DNA from: Pseudomonadota bacterium
GTDB lineage: Bacteria; Desulfobacterota; Syntrophorhabdia; Syntrophorhabdales; Syntrophorhabdaceae
Direction of reading: 5' to 3'
Assembly (NCBI GenBank): GCA_026388275.1
Contig: JAPLKB010000065.1
Span: 24,236 to 88,235, forward strand
Length of the DNA: 64,000 nucleotides
Under the pieces are notes generated by a model. That model was not told the DNA's origin. It ran no database searches and worked only from the letters and a program-made list of their open reading frames with translations. Shown one piece after another: positions 53,647-63,350 of this stretch. Position numbers and translations under genes: made by a program. Position 1 is the stretch's first letter; each line of letters starts with the position of its first letter.

Positions 53647-54550
53647 TATGTTCTTTAATCCGGTTGGCAAGCATAAGAGCCTTTAGCCCGTCTTCACCTC
53701 TAACAGACGGTGTTTTCTCGCCTTTTATGGAAAATATAAACTCTAAAAGCTCGTCCATAACAGAATCTATTTTTTCTGAAACATACTCTACTGTTTCAAT
53801 CACTCCATCTCCGTTCTTTATATTGCACACGGACTTGCCATTCAATAGGTCGATATATACATTTCTGTCTTTCTCAAATACAGAAATAGATCGCTCTCTT
53901 TGTGAAGCTATCCTGTTTGCAAATAAAATTGCAGTGCACCCGTTCATAAACTCAATCGTTGTGTTTGCCATATCCAATGTATCACCCACGAAAGAGATGC
54001 CCTGTGTACGCACATCCTTGACATCACTTTTTGCAATAGAAAGAACAAGGTCTATATCGTGAATCATGAGATCAAGGACCACATCGATGTTTGACGATCT
54101 CCCTGTGAAATTGCTGGTTCTGCGGGCTTCTATGAAAAGAGGGTTTTGAATAAAGGGGATAGATTTTTTATATGCAGGATTAAATCTTTCAAGATGGCCG
54201 ATCTGTAAAGTCAAATTCTTTGTGTTTGCCAATCTTATAAGGTCGCTCGCTTCAGTAATGTCTGATGTTATCGGTTTTTCAATAAAAACATGTACGTTGT
54301 TTTTTAAAAAAAAACTTGCTATTTCATAATGTGTTTCTGTTGAACTTGCAATTACAACCCCGTTTAAATCGTTTAATATTTTTGAATAATCCGAAAAAAA
54401 GGGGATCCCGTATTTTTGAGTTATATCTTCGGCTAACATGTTATCTGTGTCCACTGCAGCTACAACCCGAACATCTTCCATAGCTGACAGCTTTTGAAGA
54501 TGGATCTTTCCCATATGCCCGGCGCCAATTAACGCTATTTTTAACGGCAT
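53639..54550 (-). CDS. Gfo/Idh/MocA oxidoreductase in the lipid A operon
   Basis: The 303-residue protein has IALIGAGHMGKIHLQKLSAM (NAD loop) and VHVFIEKPITSDITEA with the catalytic Lys. DLMIHDIDLVLSIAKSDVKD is a typical C-terminal active-site segment. It lies between lpxA and lpxB and overlaps both. In some bacteria a relative (GnnA) oxidises UDP-GlcNAc at C3 for 2,3-diamino lipid A, but the partner aminotransferase GnnB is not seen here. It may be GnnA-like or another UDP-sugar oxidoreductase; LpxH/LpxI is missing from the window. Confidence 0.88.
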   Translation of the reverse strand: MPLKIALIGAGHMGKIHLQKLSAMEDVRVVAAVDTDNMLAEDITQKYGIPFFSDYSKILNDLNGVVIASSTETHYEIASFFLKNNVHVFIEKPITSDITEASDLIRLANTKNLTLQIGHLERFNPAYKKSIPFIQNPLFIEARRTSNFTGRSSNIDVVLDLMIHDIDLVLSIAKSDVKDVRTQGISFVGDTLDMANTTIEFMNGCTAILFANRIASQRERSISVFEKDRNVYIDLLNGKSVCNIKNGDGVIETVEYVSEKIDSVMDELLEFIFSIKGEKTPSVRGEDGLKALMLANRIKEHIV

Positions 54551-55308
54551 ATGCCCCTCTTGGATGATCTTATAAAATTGGTCAGCTCGGCAATGTTCTC
54601 ACCTTCAAGTTCTTCCTGAATTATTCTAAGAGATGTTTCAAGAGGAAGAGATGACCTGAAAAGTATTCTGTAGGCTTTCTTCAGTTTAGAAATTTCTTCC
54701 TTCGAAAAGCCACGCCGCTCAAGCCCGACTACATTTAAACCGTATGGTTTTGATCTGCCTCCTGCTGCTATGATAAAAGGAGGGATGTCCTTTGGAACTC
54801 CTGTTAGACCGCTTATAAAGGCATATTTACCGATTTTGCAGAACTGATGTACTGCACAAAGACCGCCGAATATTACAAAATCATCTACTTCGACATGTCC
54901 GGCTAAAGTAGCGCAGTTTGCCATGATTACATTGTTGCCGACCATACAGTCGTGGGCAATATGCGCATAGGCCATGATAAAATTGCTGTTTCCTACTTTT
55001 GTAACGCCGCCTCCGTGAGGCGTTCCTTTATTTATTGTTACATAATCCTTTATTATATTGTTGTTTCCGATAATTACAGTTGTATCCTCATCTTTGTAGG
55101 TTAAATCCTGAGGAGGACCACCTATGGATGCAAAAGGACTTATCGTACAGTTCTCACCGATTTCTGTGTTTCCCTGTATTACAACATGCATTAACAGTTT
55201 TGTACCTTTTCCTATTTTTACTTTGTCTTCGATGATGCAATATGGTCCTATTTGAACGTTTTCTCCGATCTCCGCATTTTTATTAATAATAGCTGTAGGA
55301 TGTATCAA
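54541..55308 (-). CDS. lpxA: UDP-N-acetylglucosamine acyltransferase
   Basis: The 255-residue left-handed beta-helix protein starts IHPTAIINKNAEIGENVQIG, has ASIGGPPQDLTYKDEDTTVI and YVTINKGTPHGGGVTKVGNS, and MAYAHIAHDCMVGNNVIMAN with the catalytic His. The C-terminal helices contain YGLNVVGLERRGFSKEEI. It puts the first 3-hydroxyacyl chain on UDP-GlcNAc, or on UDP-GlcNAc3N if the neighbouring oxidoreductase is GnnA-like. It overlaps that gene by ten bases. Confidence 0.97.
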   Translation of the reverse strand: MIHPTAIINKNAEIGENVQIGPYCIIEDKVKIGKGTKLLMHVVIQGNTEIGENCTISPFASIGGPPQDLTYKDEDTTVIIGNNNIIKDYVTINKGTPHGGGVTKVGNSNFIMAYAHIAHDCMVGNNVIMANCATLAGHVEVDDFVIFGGLCAVHQFCKIGKYAFISGLTGVPKDIPPFIIAAGGRSKPYGLNVVGLERRGFSKEEISKLKKAYRILFRSSLPLETSLRIIQEELEGENIAELTNFIRSSKRGICR

Positions 55309-55318
55309 TGTATTCTCC

Positions 55319-55747
55319 TCATTCCTGTTTTAACATTGCCATAATTTTTGCTTCTGCCACCAAATCGTTGTCTACAAAGGCTTTTCCTTCAAACAACCAT
55401 ATTTCTTTTCTATGTTTTATTACCTCTACAACAAGCTTCAGCTGATCGCCCGGTATAACCGGCTTCCTGAAACGTGCGTTATCAATGCTTGTAAACAATA
55501 CGGAACCTTTTTTATCGGGAAAAGATTTGAATGCAAGTACACCACCTGCCTGTGCCATTGCTTCAATAATAAGAACGCCCGGCATAATTGGTTTTTGTGG
55601 AAAATGACCTGTAAAAAAAGGTTCATTAAAGGTAACATTTTTTATACCGACAATTCTTTTGGAAGGTTCATATTCCAATACCCGGTCGAGCAGTAAGAAT
55701 GGATAGCTATGGGGTAACAGCTGCATGATTTCGTAAATGTCAATCAT
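55319..55747 (-). CDS. fabZ: 3-hydroxyacyl-ACP dehydratase
   Basis: The 142-residue hot-dog protein has [20 protein letters not shown] with the catalytic His, [20 protein letters not shown] and [12 protein letters not shown] with the catalytic Glu. It dehydrates 3-hydroxyacyl-ACP and competes with LpxA and LpxD for that substrate, hence its place in the operon. It overlaps lpxD by eight bases and precedes lpxA by ten. Confidence 0.97.
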   Translation of the reverse strand: MIDIYEIMQLLPHSYPFLLLDRVLEYEPSKRIVGIKNVTFNEPFFTGHFPQKPIMPGVLIIEAMAQAGGVLAFKSFPDKKGSVLFTSIDNARFRKPVIPGDQLKLVVEVIKHRKEIWLFEGKAFVDNDLVAEAKIMAMLKQE

Positions 55748-56771
55748 TATCGGCCTCCATCTGGAGCTTCTTTTCCATTTTTTTTATTCTATCGTATAAT
55801 TTTGGGAGATTTTTTATATGACCTTGAAGCCTTAGCCATTCTTTATGCGGCATGTGAGGATTCCCTGAGATAAGCGAGTTTTCCGGTACGCTTTTTGTTA
55901 TACCTGTTCCGCCTGCTGCTCTGACATTGTCTCCAACAACCGCATGATCTCTAACGCCAACCTGTCCTGCAAGAATCACATTTTTTCCTATAGTTGAACT
56001 TCCAGCAATGCCTACTTGAGAGACAATAATTGAATTTTCTCCTATGGATACGTTATGAGCAATCTGCACAAGATTATCTATTTTTGTACCTTTTTTTAAC
56101 AGGGTTTTCCCGAGAGAAGCCCTGTCTATGGCAACATTTGCGCCAATTTCAACATCATCCTCAATTTCAACAGTACCTATTTGAGGAATCTTCACATGTT
56201 TCTCACCATCCCAAACATAACCGAATCCATCGCTCCCTAAAACTGCTCCACCATGAATTATAACTCTTCTGCCTATAGTTATCCTGTCATAAATGACTAC
56301 ATGGGGATATAGAATTGTTTCTTCACCTATTGTCACATCATCGCCTATATGAACAAAAGGGTAAACAACTGCTTTTTTTTCTACAATAGTCCTTTCGCCT
56401 ATATATGCATAAGGATATATAGTGGCCTCATCGGAAATTTGTGATGTTTTTGCAACGAATGCTAACGGGCTTATCCCTTTTTCAATAATCTTCCGAGGAT
56501 GAAACATTTCAATAACTTTTGCGTATTCCAGTGCAGGGTTTTTTGTAATAATAAAGTTTTTATTTTTAAATTCATCAGGATTTATATTCTTACCGATAAT
56601 GATTGCCGATGCCTTACAATCTTTCAGATACTTTTTAAAACTGTTGTCTGTAAGAAATGTAATATCACCTTCTTTTGCTTCCTGTATACCTGATATGCCG
56701 GATATGGCAACAAATCCGTTGCCCGCTAAATTCCCCTGTATTTTTTCGGCAATTTCATCAAGTCTGATCAT
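55740..56771 (-). CDS. lpxD: UDP-3-O-acylglucosamine N-acyltransferase
   Basis: The 343-residue protein has the uridine-binding N-terminal domain ([18 protein letters not shown]), then hexapeptide repeats including [40 protein letters not shown] and [20 protein letters not shown] with the catalytic His, and a C-terminal helix ([16 protein letters not shown]). It adds the second 3-hydroxyacyl chain. It overlaps skp by four bases and fabZ by eight. Confidence 0.97.
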   Translation of the reverse strand: MIRLDEIAEKIQGNLAGNGFVAISGISGIQEAKEGDITFLTDNSFKKYLKDCKASAIIIGKNINPDEFKNKNFIITKNPALEYAKVIEMFHPRKIIEKGISPLAFVAKTSQISDEATIYPYAYIGERTIVEKKAVVYPFVHIGDDVTIGEETILYPHVVIYDRITIGRRVIIHGGAVLGSDGFGYVWDGEKHVKIPQIGTVEIEDDVEIGANVAIDRASLGKTLLKKGTKIDNLVQIAHNVSIGENSIIVSQVGIAGSSTIGKNVILAGQVGVRDHAVVGDNVRAAGGTGITKSVPENSLISGNPHMPHKEWLRLQGHIKNLPKLYDRIKKMEKKLQMEADND

Positions 56772-57298
56772 TTTTTATTTGTTTTCTTTTTCGCCGTTTC
56801 GTTATACAGGTTGATCACTTTATTTGTTATGTCGATGGACGGAGAAAGAAAAAGTGCCTGACTTTTTTCAATTATTATTGTGTGTTTATCCCTTTCGCCG
56901 ATTGTTTTGACGACATCTTCAAGTTCTTTCAATATTTTTTGTGTGAATTCTGAATCTTTCTGCTGAAGTTCAGTCTGATAATCATTATATATTCTCTGGT
57001 AGTCCTTCGTTTTAGCCTGATACTGTTTTTCTTTTTCTGCTCTTGCTTCAGGAGTTATAGTTGCGCTCTGTTTTTCTATAGCGTCTTTCATCTTTTGCAG
57101 TTCACTCTGCTTATTTTCGAGGTCTTTTTTTACTTTTTCAAATTCTCCGGTCATGGCATTTTTTGCTTCCTTCCCTTTTTCTGATTCAAGCATTACTTTC
57201 TGAAGGTTTACAAATACGATATTCTGTGTTTGTGCTATTAAGGCAGATGGGAGAAGAAGCAATACAACTGCTACAAAAGCTAATGAAACTTTCCTCAT
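56768..57298 (-). CDS. skp: Periplasmic chaperone Skp/OmpH
   Basis: The 176-residue protein has a signal peptide ending in LIAQTQ, an IVFVNLQKVMLESEKGKEAK body strand and a long charged coiled coil (roughly residues 45-130) forming the tentacles. It holds unfolded outer-membrane proteins on the way to BamA, which is encoded just upstream with a 12-base gap. Confidence 0.95.
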   Translation of the reverse strand: MRKVSLAFVAVVLLLLPSALIAQTQNIVFVNLQKVMLESEKGKEAKNAMTGEFEKVKKDLENKQSELQKMKDAIEKQSATITPEARAEKEKQYQAKTKDYQRIYNDYQTELQQKDSEFTQKILKELEDVVKTIGERDKHTIIIEKSQALFLSPSIDITNKVINLYNETAKKKTNKK

Positions 57299-57310
57299 GT
57301 TCCCTCCTAA

Positions 57311-59575
57311 TTAGTATTGTGTTCCCATTGTAAAATCGAACACACTTCCTTTTTCACCGGATTTTGGGAAAAGATTGAATCCAATCTCAAGCCGTATTGG
57401 ACCCATTGGCGAAAACCATCTTATTCCAAATCCCGCCGAAGCTTTCATGTAATCTTTTAGCATAAAACCTTTTGAATCGTCAAACCCTGCACCTGCGTCG
57501 TAAAATATTACCCCTTTTAAACCAACAGGTTTGTAAATAGGAAATATCCACTCTGTATTAAAATAAATCTGGTTTCGACTGCCTATAGATTCATCGTCAG
57601 TGTCTTTAGGCCCTGCTTCGCCATACTTAAAACCCCTAATTGTATCTATTCCGCCAACAAAAAAATTCTCGTAAACAGGCACTCTCTTCCCTCCGTATGA
57701 CCTGATAGTGCCTACAGTGCCTTTTATAAAAAATTCGCTGTCCCAAAAGCCTGCCGGTATGTATTGTCCGTAAAAAACAATTGCTCTGTAAAAGAAATTA
57801 TCACCGCCAAAAGGACCGCCGGCAATTTCTAAAGAAGCCTCTGAATGTACCCCTACATGTGGGTTCAGTATATCATCAATCGTGTTTTTTGTTAGAGCAA
57901 AGGTCATGCTGCTTGTTAGTGCCGTTCCTGCCTGTTGCATTATATAGGTGGTTGCAGATGCATCGATGTTTGTAACATCTGTGTTTTCCACCCTGTATTT
58001 GATGCTCCCTTTTATATCATCCGTAAAGGGCCGTATAAGAGATACACTACCGCCCTGTTTTTTATAATCGTAAGTGTCCATTATTCTTTTGTAATTAAAC
58101 AAGCCTAAACCGGCGTTTAAGTTCAAATCAAAAATATATGGCTCAAGATATGAAAGCTGAAATTCCTGCGTAAAAGCTCCGAGAGAAGCGCTCAGGCCTA
58201 CCCTTCTCCCTGTTCCTAAAAAATTCTCCTGTGCAATGTTGCCAGATAAAATCACTCTGTCATAGGTGCTATAACCAACACCAAAACTTAGAGTGCCTGT
58301 TGGTCTTTCCTCAACGGCAATATCAAGGTTAACCTTGTCAGGTTCATCTGTTTTTAAGATTTTGAAGTCTGTGTCTTTAAAAAATGTAGTATTCTTTAGA
58401 CGTTTTTTGCTCCTATTAATGTTTGTCACGGAGAATCTGTCGCCTTCCGCAAATCTTAATTCCCTCCGAATTACTTTATCCCTTGACTTTGTGTTGCCCA
58501 GTATGCTGATCCTATTGAAAAATATCTCATTTCCTTTTGTTATGTTGAAAACGGTGTTCACTTTTTGTGTATCATCATCTATTGTTGTCATTGGAGAAAT
58601 GTCACAAAAAGCATAGCCTTTGTCCTGGTATATATCTGTTAACATCAAAATGTCTTTGTGAAATAACGATGCCCTGAAAACATCTCCGGGTTTAGTTTTC
58701 AACCTTTTCAATAATTCATCTTTGCCTAACATGACGTCTCCGGCAAAATCTATAGAGCCTATTCTGTACATATTGCCTTCTTCAACCGGCAATGTTATTT
58801 CTATAGTCTTTTTATTATCAGATAGTTTGATTGCAGGTGTGCCTACTTTTGTTCTTACATAACCGTTGTCGCTATAAAATGCTTCAATATTTTTTCTATC
58901 TTCTTCAAGCAAATCTTCATCAAGTATGCCTGAACCGGTAAACCATGAGAGTATGCCCTTTTCTTTTGTTCTCATGTAGTCTTTTAGCGTGCTTCCCTTA
59001 AATATTTTATTGCCTGTAAAGGCTATCTTCTTTACAAATGCCTTTTCCGGTTCTTCTATAATTAACTTTATCGTTACCTCATAATCACTTTCGCTATCTA
59101 TTTCATAGCTCACCCTCGCTGCATAATAGCCCTTGCTTGCATAGTGTTTTTTTATTTCATCCATACTTTCTTTTATTTTTTCAAAATTCAGGACTGAACC
59201 GGTTTTTACTTTTAATTTATCTTTTAAGTCCTCAGTTTTTATCTTTTTATTGCCGGAAAGAAAAATGGCTTTTATAGGTAATCTTTCGATAACAACAAAA
59301 GTTACTATTTTGCCTTCTTCAGCATCCTGGACATCTATCTGAACATCGTTAAAAAATCCTGTTTTATAAATGGATTTCATATCTTCTCTTATCTTATCAA
59401 GGTTATAGGGCTCATTTTCCTTGGTTTTTATATTGTTCATTATAAAGCCAGTATCAATTTTTTCATTTCCAGTTATATTAATTTTTATTATTTTCTCTGT
59501 TTCCTGTGCATTGACAGAAAAAGAAAACAATATTGTTAACAATATTATTAATGATAGTTTCAGGATTCTAATCAT
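57311..59575 (-). CDS. bamA: Outer-membrane assembly factor BamA
   Basis: The protein has about 754 residues from ATG 59575; a TTG seven codons earlier is possible and neither has a good ribosome site. After a signal peptide (ILFSFSVNAQ) come about five POTRA domains (KIINITGNEKID-type repeats such as IKAIFLSGNKKIKTEDLKDK, VKKIAFTGNKIFKGSTLKDY, NRISILGNTKSRDKVIRREL). The Omp85 barrel follows, with FFVGGIDTIRGFKYGEAGPK (the VRGF/Y-type L6 loop), and ends in aromatic Phe-x-Met-Gly-Thr-Gln-Tyr. It folds outer-membrane proteins. Confidence 0.96.
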   Translation of the reverse strand: MIRILKLSLIILLTILFSFSVNAQETEKIIKINITGNEKIDTGFIMNNIKTKENEPYNLDKIREDMKSIYKTGFFNDVQIDVQDAEEGKIVTFVVIERLPIKAIFLSGNKKIKTEDLKDKLKVKTGSVLNFEKIKESMDEIKKHYASKGYYAARVSYEIDSESDYEVTIKLIIEEPEKAFVKKIAFTGNKIFKGSTLKDYMRTKEKGILSWFTGSGILDEDLLEEDRKNIEAFYSDNGYVRTKVGTPAIKLSDNKKTIEITLPVEEGNMYRIGSIDFAGDVMLGKDELLKRLKTKPGDVFRASLFHKDILMLTDIYQDKGYAFCDISPMTTIDDDTQKVNTVFNITKGNEIFFNRISILGNTKSRDKVIRRELRFAEGDRFSVTNINRSKKRLKNTTFFKDTDFKILKTDEPDKVNLDIAVEERPTGTLSFGVGYSTYDRVILSGNIAQENFLGTGRRVGLSASLGAFTQEFQLSYLEPYIFDLNLNAGLGLFNYKRIMDTYDYKKQGGSVSLIRPFTDDIKGSIKYRVENTDVTNIDASATTYIMQQAGTALTSSMTFALTKNTIDDILNPHVGVHSEASLEIAGGPFGGDNFFYRAIVFYGQYIPAGFWDSEFFIKGTVGTIRSYGGKRVPVYENFFVGGIDTIRGFKYGEAGPKDTDDESIGSRNQIYFNTEWIFPIYKPVGLKGVIFYDAGAGFDDSKGFMLKDYMKASAGFGIRWFSPMGPIRLEIGFNLFPKSGEKGSVFDFTMGTQY

Positions 59576-59664
59576 ATGGATATGGAAAATTAACAAATAT
59601 AAGGCGTTGTGTAAAGGTAAAAAATTCCGTCCTCTTGACTAAAAATGCAAAATGAATGCTTTTT

Positions 59665-60318
59665 CTATCTGAATTTAAGGACTCCAGACTTATTACACAG
59701 GTGGGATATAGGGCATATGCTGCAATGCGGGGATATGGGTTTACAAATATTTTTTCCAAAAGTCACAAGAAGAGTATTGTAAATAATCCAATATTTTTTT
59801 GGGAGAACTTTTCTCAATACTTCTTCTGTTTGATGGGGATTTTTTGTCATAACAATGCCGATCCTGTTTGATATCCTGTGAACGTGTGTATCAACGCATA
59901 TACCGGGTTTGTTATAGCCTTCCGTTATGACCAGGTTTGCGGTTTTTCTGCCTATGCCTTTTAATTTCAGTAATTCATCAATAGAGTCAGGCACTACGCC
60001 ATCATAGGCATCAATAATTGTCCTTGATATGTTTTTGAGAACAGCAGATTTATTTTTATAAAAACCGACTGGATAAATCAATTCCTGGAGTTTTTCGATG
60101 GGAAACGATACCATCTCTTCAGGCGTTCTTATTTCTTTAATTAGTTTGTTCATGACCTTTTCTGTCAGTTCATCCTTTGTCCTGAGACTCAGGAGCGTGC
60201 CGACAAGTACCAAATAGGGGTTTCTATTTTCTTTTTTTGAAATTTTTGTAACAACAGGCACATTGTCCTTAAATATTTCTCTAAGTATATCCATCATTTC
60301 TTTGAATGGAAAAGTCAT
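59665..60318 (-). CDS. nth: Endonuclease III
   Basis: The 217-residue protein has LKGIGRKTANLVITEGYNKP (helix-hairpin-helix with catalytic Lys) and GICVDTHVHRISNRIGI with the catalytic Asp. A C-terminal 4Fe-4S motif Cys-x6-Cys-x2-Cys-x5-Cys (CKPISPHCSICPISHLC) completes it. It excises oxidised pyrimidines and nicks AP sites. AAGGAG lies seven bases before the ATG. Confidence 0.95.
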   Translation of the reverse strand: MTFPFKEMMDILREIFKDNVPVVTKISKKENRNPYLVLVGTLLSLRTKDELTEKVMNKLIKEIRTPEEMVSFPIEKLQELIYPVGFYKNKSAVLKNISRTIIDAYDGVVPDSIDELLKLKGIGRKTANLVITEGYNKPGICVDTHVHRISNRIGIVMTKNPHQTEEVLRKVLPKKYWIIYNTLLVTFGKNICKPISPHCSICPISHLCNKSGVLKFR

Positions 60319-60398
60319 TAACGGTCTCCTTTATTTATAAGTGTCTTGTTCAAACCAAACATATGTATTTTGGCGCAACTGTAAAAGCCGATAAGTGT

Positions 60399-60840
60399 CT
60401 ATATTGTTTTTATCCATTTCCTCATATGCTCGGCGTGAGAGCCATTCCAAAAGACCTTCATGCAAAGAGGACAGATCTTAAAAGTATCATATTTATGAAA
60501 TATAAATTCAGGTACAAGCCCTTCTATATCGTCTTTTTTTGCGTTACTCAGCAGTGTATTGCATTTTATGCATCTTTTCATCATGGTATTTTTATCGATA
60601 TGAGGTTCAATAATATTTTTTATCTCTGCAAGCTGATCAATTACGTTGTTTGATTCTATATAAACACAGTTGCCGAATGATGGTTTTTGCATTTTGCTTT
60701 TTTATGAAAAAAATCGGGGGATTATTTTCATTTTTGTATTTATCAAATTCTGCCGCAAATGTGACATGAATTGTATCAAAGCCGAGGATTCTCAAATATT
60801 TAGCAAGCTTACCCAGCATTGCATCGCATATGAATCTCAT
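60399..60840 (-). pseudogene. Mut7-C RNase-domain protein with zinc ribbon, frameshifted
   Basis: The N-terminal part, MRFICDAMLGKLAKYLRILG, is the family start. About 40 residues later, at a run of six A (FFIKK), the frame is lost. One base fewer gives FFIKSKMQKPSFGNCVYIES and continues through RCIKCNTLL and ICPLCMKVFWNG (Cys-x2-Cys pairs of the zinc ribbon) to the stop at 60399. So a single +1 change splits a protein of about 147 residues. It may be an assembly error, since both halves are well conserved. A direct repeat CAATCTGAAAGGCA occurs twice just upstream. The family is a PIN-like predicted RNase. Confidence 0.8.
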
Positions 60841-60907
60841 GCCAATCTGCCTTTCAGATTGCATAACTTAATGCCTTTCAGATTGTATAATTTAGCCGGT
60901 TTTGTGA

Positions 60908-62158
60908 TTATCTGTTTGCCAGATTCAGGGCAACCTTTTTTGTGTTTTTAAGAATCTCTTCCTCTCCCGGTATCAATCTGCCCTCCATTAAAACATTACC
61001 CATACATATCACCGTATCAACAGCATAACCGTTTGATGCATAAACTATATCGGAGTAAAGATTAAAATTAGGAGTAAATTCCGGTCGTGTCAGGTCTATG
61101 AGGATTATGTCAGGACTGTTTCCGACCTTTATCTCCCATTCTCCAAGAAAAAACATATCGGCAGCCACCTTGGTTGCCATATCAAAGGTTACTTTAGCGG
61201 GCATGAATGTAGTAATCCTGGTAAAAAACTTTGCCATAAGTGATGCGAACTTCATCGTTTCAATGATATCAAGGTGGTTGTTGGATGCGCATCCGTCTGT
61301 TCCGAAACAGAAAGGTATTCCTTCCATGAAAAAATGAGGAAAAACCCTTCCTACTGCCAGTTTCAGGTTGGATACAGGTACATGGACCAGTTTAGATTTG
61401 TTTTTTCTCAAAAGCGAGCAGTCCTTTTCATTTAGCAGACAGCCATGACACCCGATAAACCTGTCGGATAAAATTCCTATTTCATCGAGGAATTCAGTAG
61501 GAGAAAGTCCGTACCGCTCTTTTGAAAAATCTGTTTCTTCTTTTGTTTCCGAAAGGTGCATATGGATGAGAATATTTTCCTTCTCAGAGAAGTCTCTTAT
61601 CCATTCAAGGCTCTCTTTTGAAACTGTATAAATAGCATGAGGTCCGAGGGTAAATGTCACATAAGGTTTATATTTCTCGGATAATTCGAAGAGTTTTATA
61701 TTTTGCTCAATTTGTTCCTGTCCCTTTCCTGTATCGAACATATCTATAAAAACTGCGCTGATAAAACCCCTTATGCCCATATCACATACCGCTTTTGCAG
61801 TTGCCTCCCAGTGCCAGTACATATCATTAAAAACAGTAATGCCGTTTTTTATCATTTCAAGACAGGCAAGTTTTGAACCCCAATAAACATCATCTTCAGT
61901 CAGTTTGGCCTCAAGAGGCCATATCTTTTCTTCAAGCCATTCCTTAAGGGGCATATCATCGGCATAACCCCTCATAAGAGTCATTGCTGCATGTGTGTGT
62001 CCGTTTATAAAAGAAGGCAGGGCAGCCTTATCTCTGCCGTTGATGATTCTGTCAGCATTGCGGATACATTTTTCCGATATTTCTTCAATTGTGCCGTTAT
62101 TTATGAAGATATCTCTTATGTTACCATCCAGCATCACATCTTTTATGAGTATTTTCAT
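60908..62158 (-). CDS. mtaD: Amidohydrolase: 5'-methylthioadenosine/S-adenosylhomocysteine deaminase
   Basis: The 416-residue protein has NGHTHAAMTLMRGYADDMPL (metal His pair), ILIHMHLSETKEE, HGCLLNEKD and FGTDGCASNNHLDIIETMKF (metal Asp). LMRGYADDMPLKEWLEEKIW is a strong MTA/SAH deaminase signature. It deaminates MTA to methylthioinosine. The gene starts four bases inside the end of the phosphorylase gene, so the two are coupled in a salvage route. Confidence 0.92.
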   Translation of the reverse strand: MKILIKDVMLDGNIRDIFINNGTIEEISEKCIRNADRIINGRDKAALPSFINGHTHAAMTLMRGYADDMPLKEWLEEKIWPLEAKLTEDDVYWGSKLACLEMIKNGITVFNDMYWHWEATAKAVCDMGIRGFISAVFIDMFDTGKGQEQIEQNIKLFELSEKYKPYVTFTLGPHAIYTVSKESLEWIRDFSEKENILIHMHLSETKEETDFSKERYGLSPTEFLDEIGILSDRFIGCHGCLLNEKDCSLLRKNKSKLVHVPVSNLKLAVGRVFPHFFMEGIPFCFGTDGCASNNHLDIIETMKFASLMAKFFTRITTFMPAKVTFDMATKVAADMFFLGEWEIKVGNSPDIILIDLTRPEFTPNFNLYSDIVYASNGYAVDTVICMGNVLMEGRLIPGEEEILKNTKKVALNLANR

Positions 62159-62850
62159 GCAAAATCCTTTTCAATAATTGTTTTAATCAGGAACTCTATT
62201 GACTGCATATTTTTCTGCCAGTTTGTATTTATTTCATCCATTGTGAGCGGTATTCTGGCAATACCATTACAGTAATTATCAACAGAACAAAGGCTTGAAT
62301 AAGGGATTTCATATTCCATACATAGTGCTGCCTCTGATGCCATTGTCATGCCCACAATGTCGCCGAATCGTTTAAGCAGCCTGATTTCGGCCTTTGTTTC
62401 AAGCCTCGGTCCTTGAGTCTGGATGTAAACGCCGCCGGAATGGACATGCATCCTGAGTTCTTTGCACAATGCAGTAATGTACTCTTTCATGCCTTCATGC
62501 ATCTGAGGCACAATGAATTTCATTTCATTGTCAAAAAATGTTGATATATTCCAAAAGGATATAAAATCATCGGGTATGACAAATGTGCCAGGTTTAAATT
62601 TTAGTTTCAGGCTCCCAACAGAGTTTACAGACAAAACCTGCTTAACATTCATTTTTTTAAATGCCCAGATATTTGCTTTGTGATTAATTCGATGCGGAGG
62701 AACAGGCGGGCTGCCATGTCTCTGGATGAATAACGTATTATCTTTAATTTTTGCATTAATATCGCCGTAAGGAGTTTCTATTCTGTGTTCATCCCATGGT
62801 GCAAAGATAGATGAATTTAATAGCGATGTACCCCCGATTATTCCGTTCAT
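62155..62850 (-). CDS. mtnP: MTA/methylthioinosine phosphorylase-like purine nucleoside phosphorylase
   Basis: The 231-residue protein belongs to the trimeric PNP/MTAP family: GIIGGTSLLNSSIF, FIQRHGSPPVPPHRINHKAN, SVNSVGSLKLKFKPGTFVIP, IQTQGPRLETKAEIRLLKRF and GMTMASEAALCMEYEIPYSS. In the base-binding loop it reads SVDNYCNG where human MTAP has two Asp residues (Asp-Tyr-Asp); the second is Tyr here. That loss, together with the adjacent deaminase, fits a preference for the 6-oxopurine methylthioinosine. It lies first in the minus-strand run. Confidence 0.88.
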   Translation of the reverse strand: MNGIIGGTSLLNSSIFAPWDEHRIETPYGDINAKIKDNTLFIQRHGSPPVPPHRINHKANIWAFKKMNVKQVLSVNSVGSLKLKFKPGTFVIPDDFISFWNISTFFDNEMKFIVPQMHEGMKEYITALCKELRMHVHSGGVYIQTQGPRLETKAEIRLLKRFGDIVGMTMASEAALCMEYEIPYSSLCSVDNYCNGIARIPLTMDEINTNWQKNMQSIEFLIKTIIEKDFA

Positions 62851-63060
62851 GAATCAGTATTTACTATTTAGCAGCTTATGAGTCAAGGAATTTTAAGGCG
62901 CTCCTTTTTTACCCTTCACTCCTATCATCACCCTTTTATCGCTTTATATGACTTTTCGTCAACAGACCGTTCTCTAAAGAAAATATTTCATTTAAAATAG
63001 GAATATTGATAGCAGATGATATGAGCATGGATATGAAAATTATTGTATAAAGGAGGCATT

Positions 63061-63249
63061 ATGAAATCTAAATCAGGGATCGGGGCATACATCCTTATAG
63101 CTTTGGGCACCATTTTTCTTCTGTCTAATTTCGGCTTGCTGCCACACCCATTTATGGCACAATGGTGGCCATTGATTCTTGTTCTTGTCGGTATTCTGTT
63201 GTTGATACGGCGTTCATCCCGAGAGAAACAACAGAACCATCTTGAATAA
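63061..63249 (+). CDS. Small membrane protein (LiaF-TM/DUF5668-like)
   Basis: The 62-residue protein has two hydrophobic helices (GAYILIALGTIFLLSNFGLL and WPLILVLVGILLLIRR) joined by a short loop ending in QWW, then a charged tail. This is the pattern of the DUF5668/LiaF transmembrane module. AAAGGAGG lies before the ATG at 63061. Its function is unknown; relatives often go with envelope-stress regulators, but none is adjacent. Confidence 0.8.
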   Translation: MKSKSGIGAYILIALGTIFLLSNFGLLPHPFMAQWWPLILVLVGILLLIRRSSREKQQNHLE

Positions 63250-63350
63250 TAATAAAATCGGGCTTAATACGATTTTTAAGGGCCGAAAACAGCCTCTAAA
63301 TGCTATACTATCAACGATCTACACCATCAAAAACTCAAGGGGCTGAGAAA

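Noticed and set aside
63250..63350. Left terminal inverted repeat of the degenerate transposase element
   Set aside because: No matching right end is in the window, so the boundary cannot be fixed from this sequence alone.
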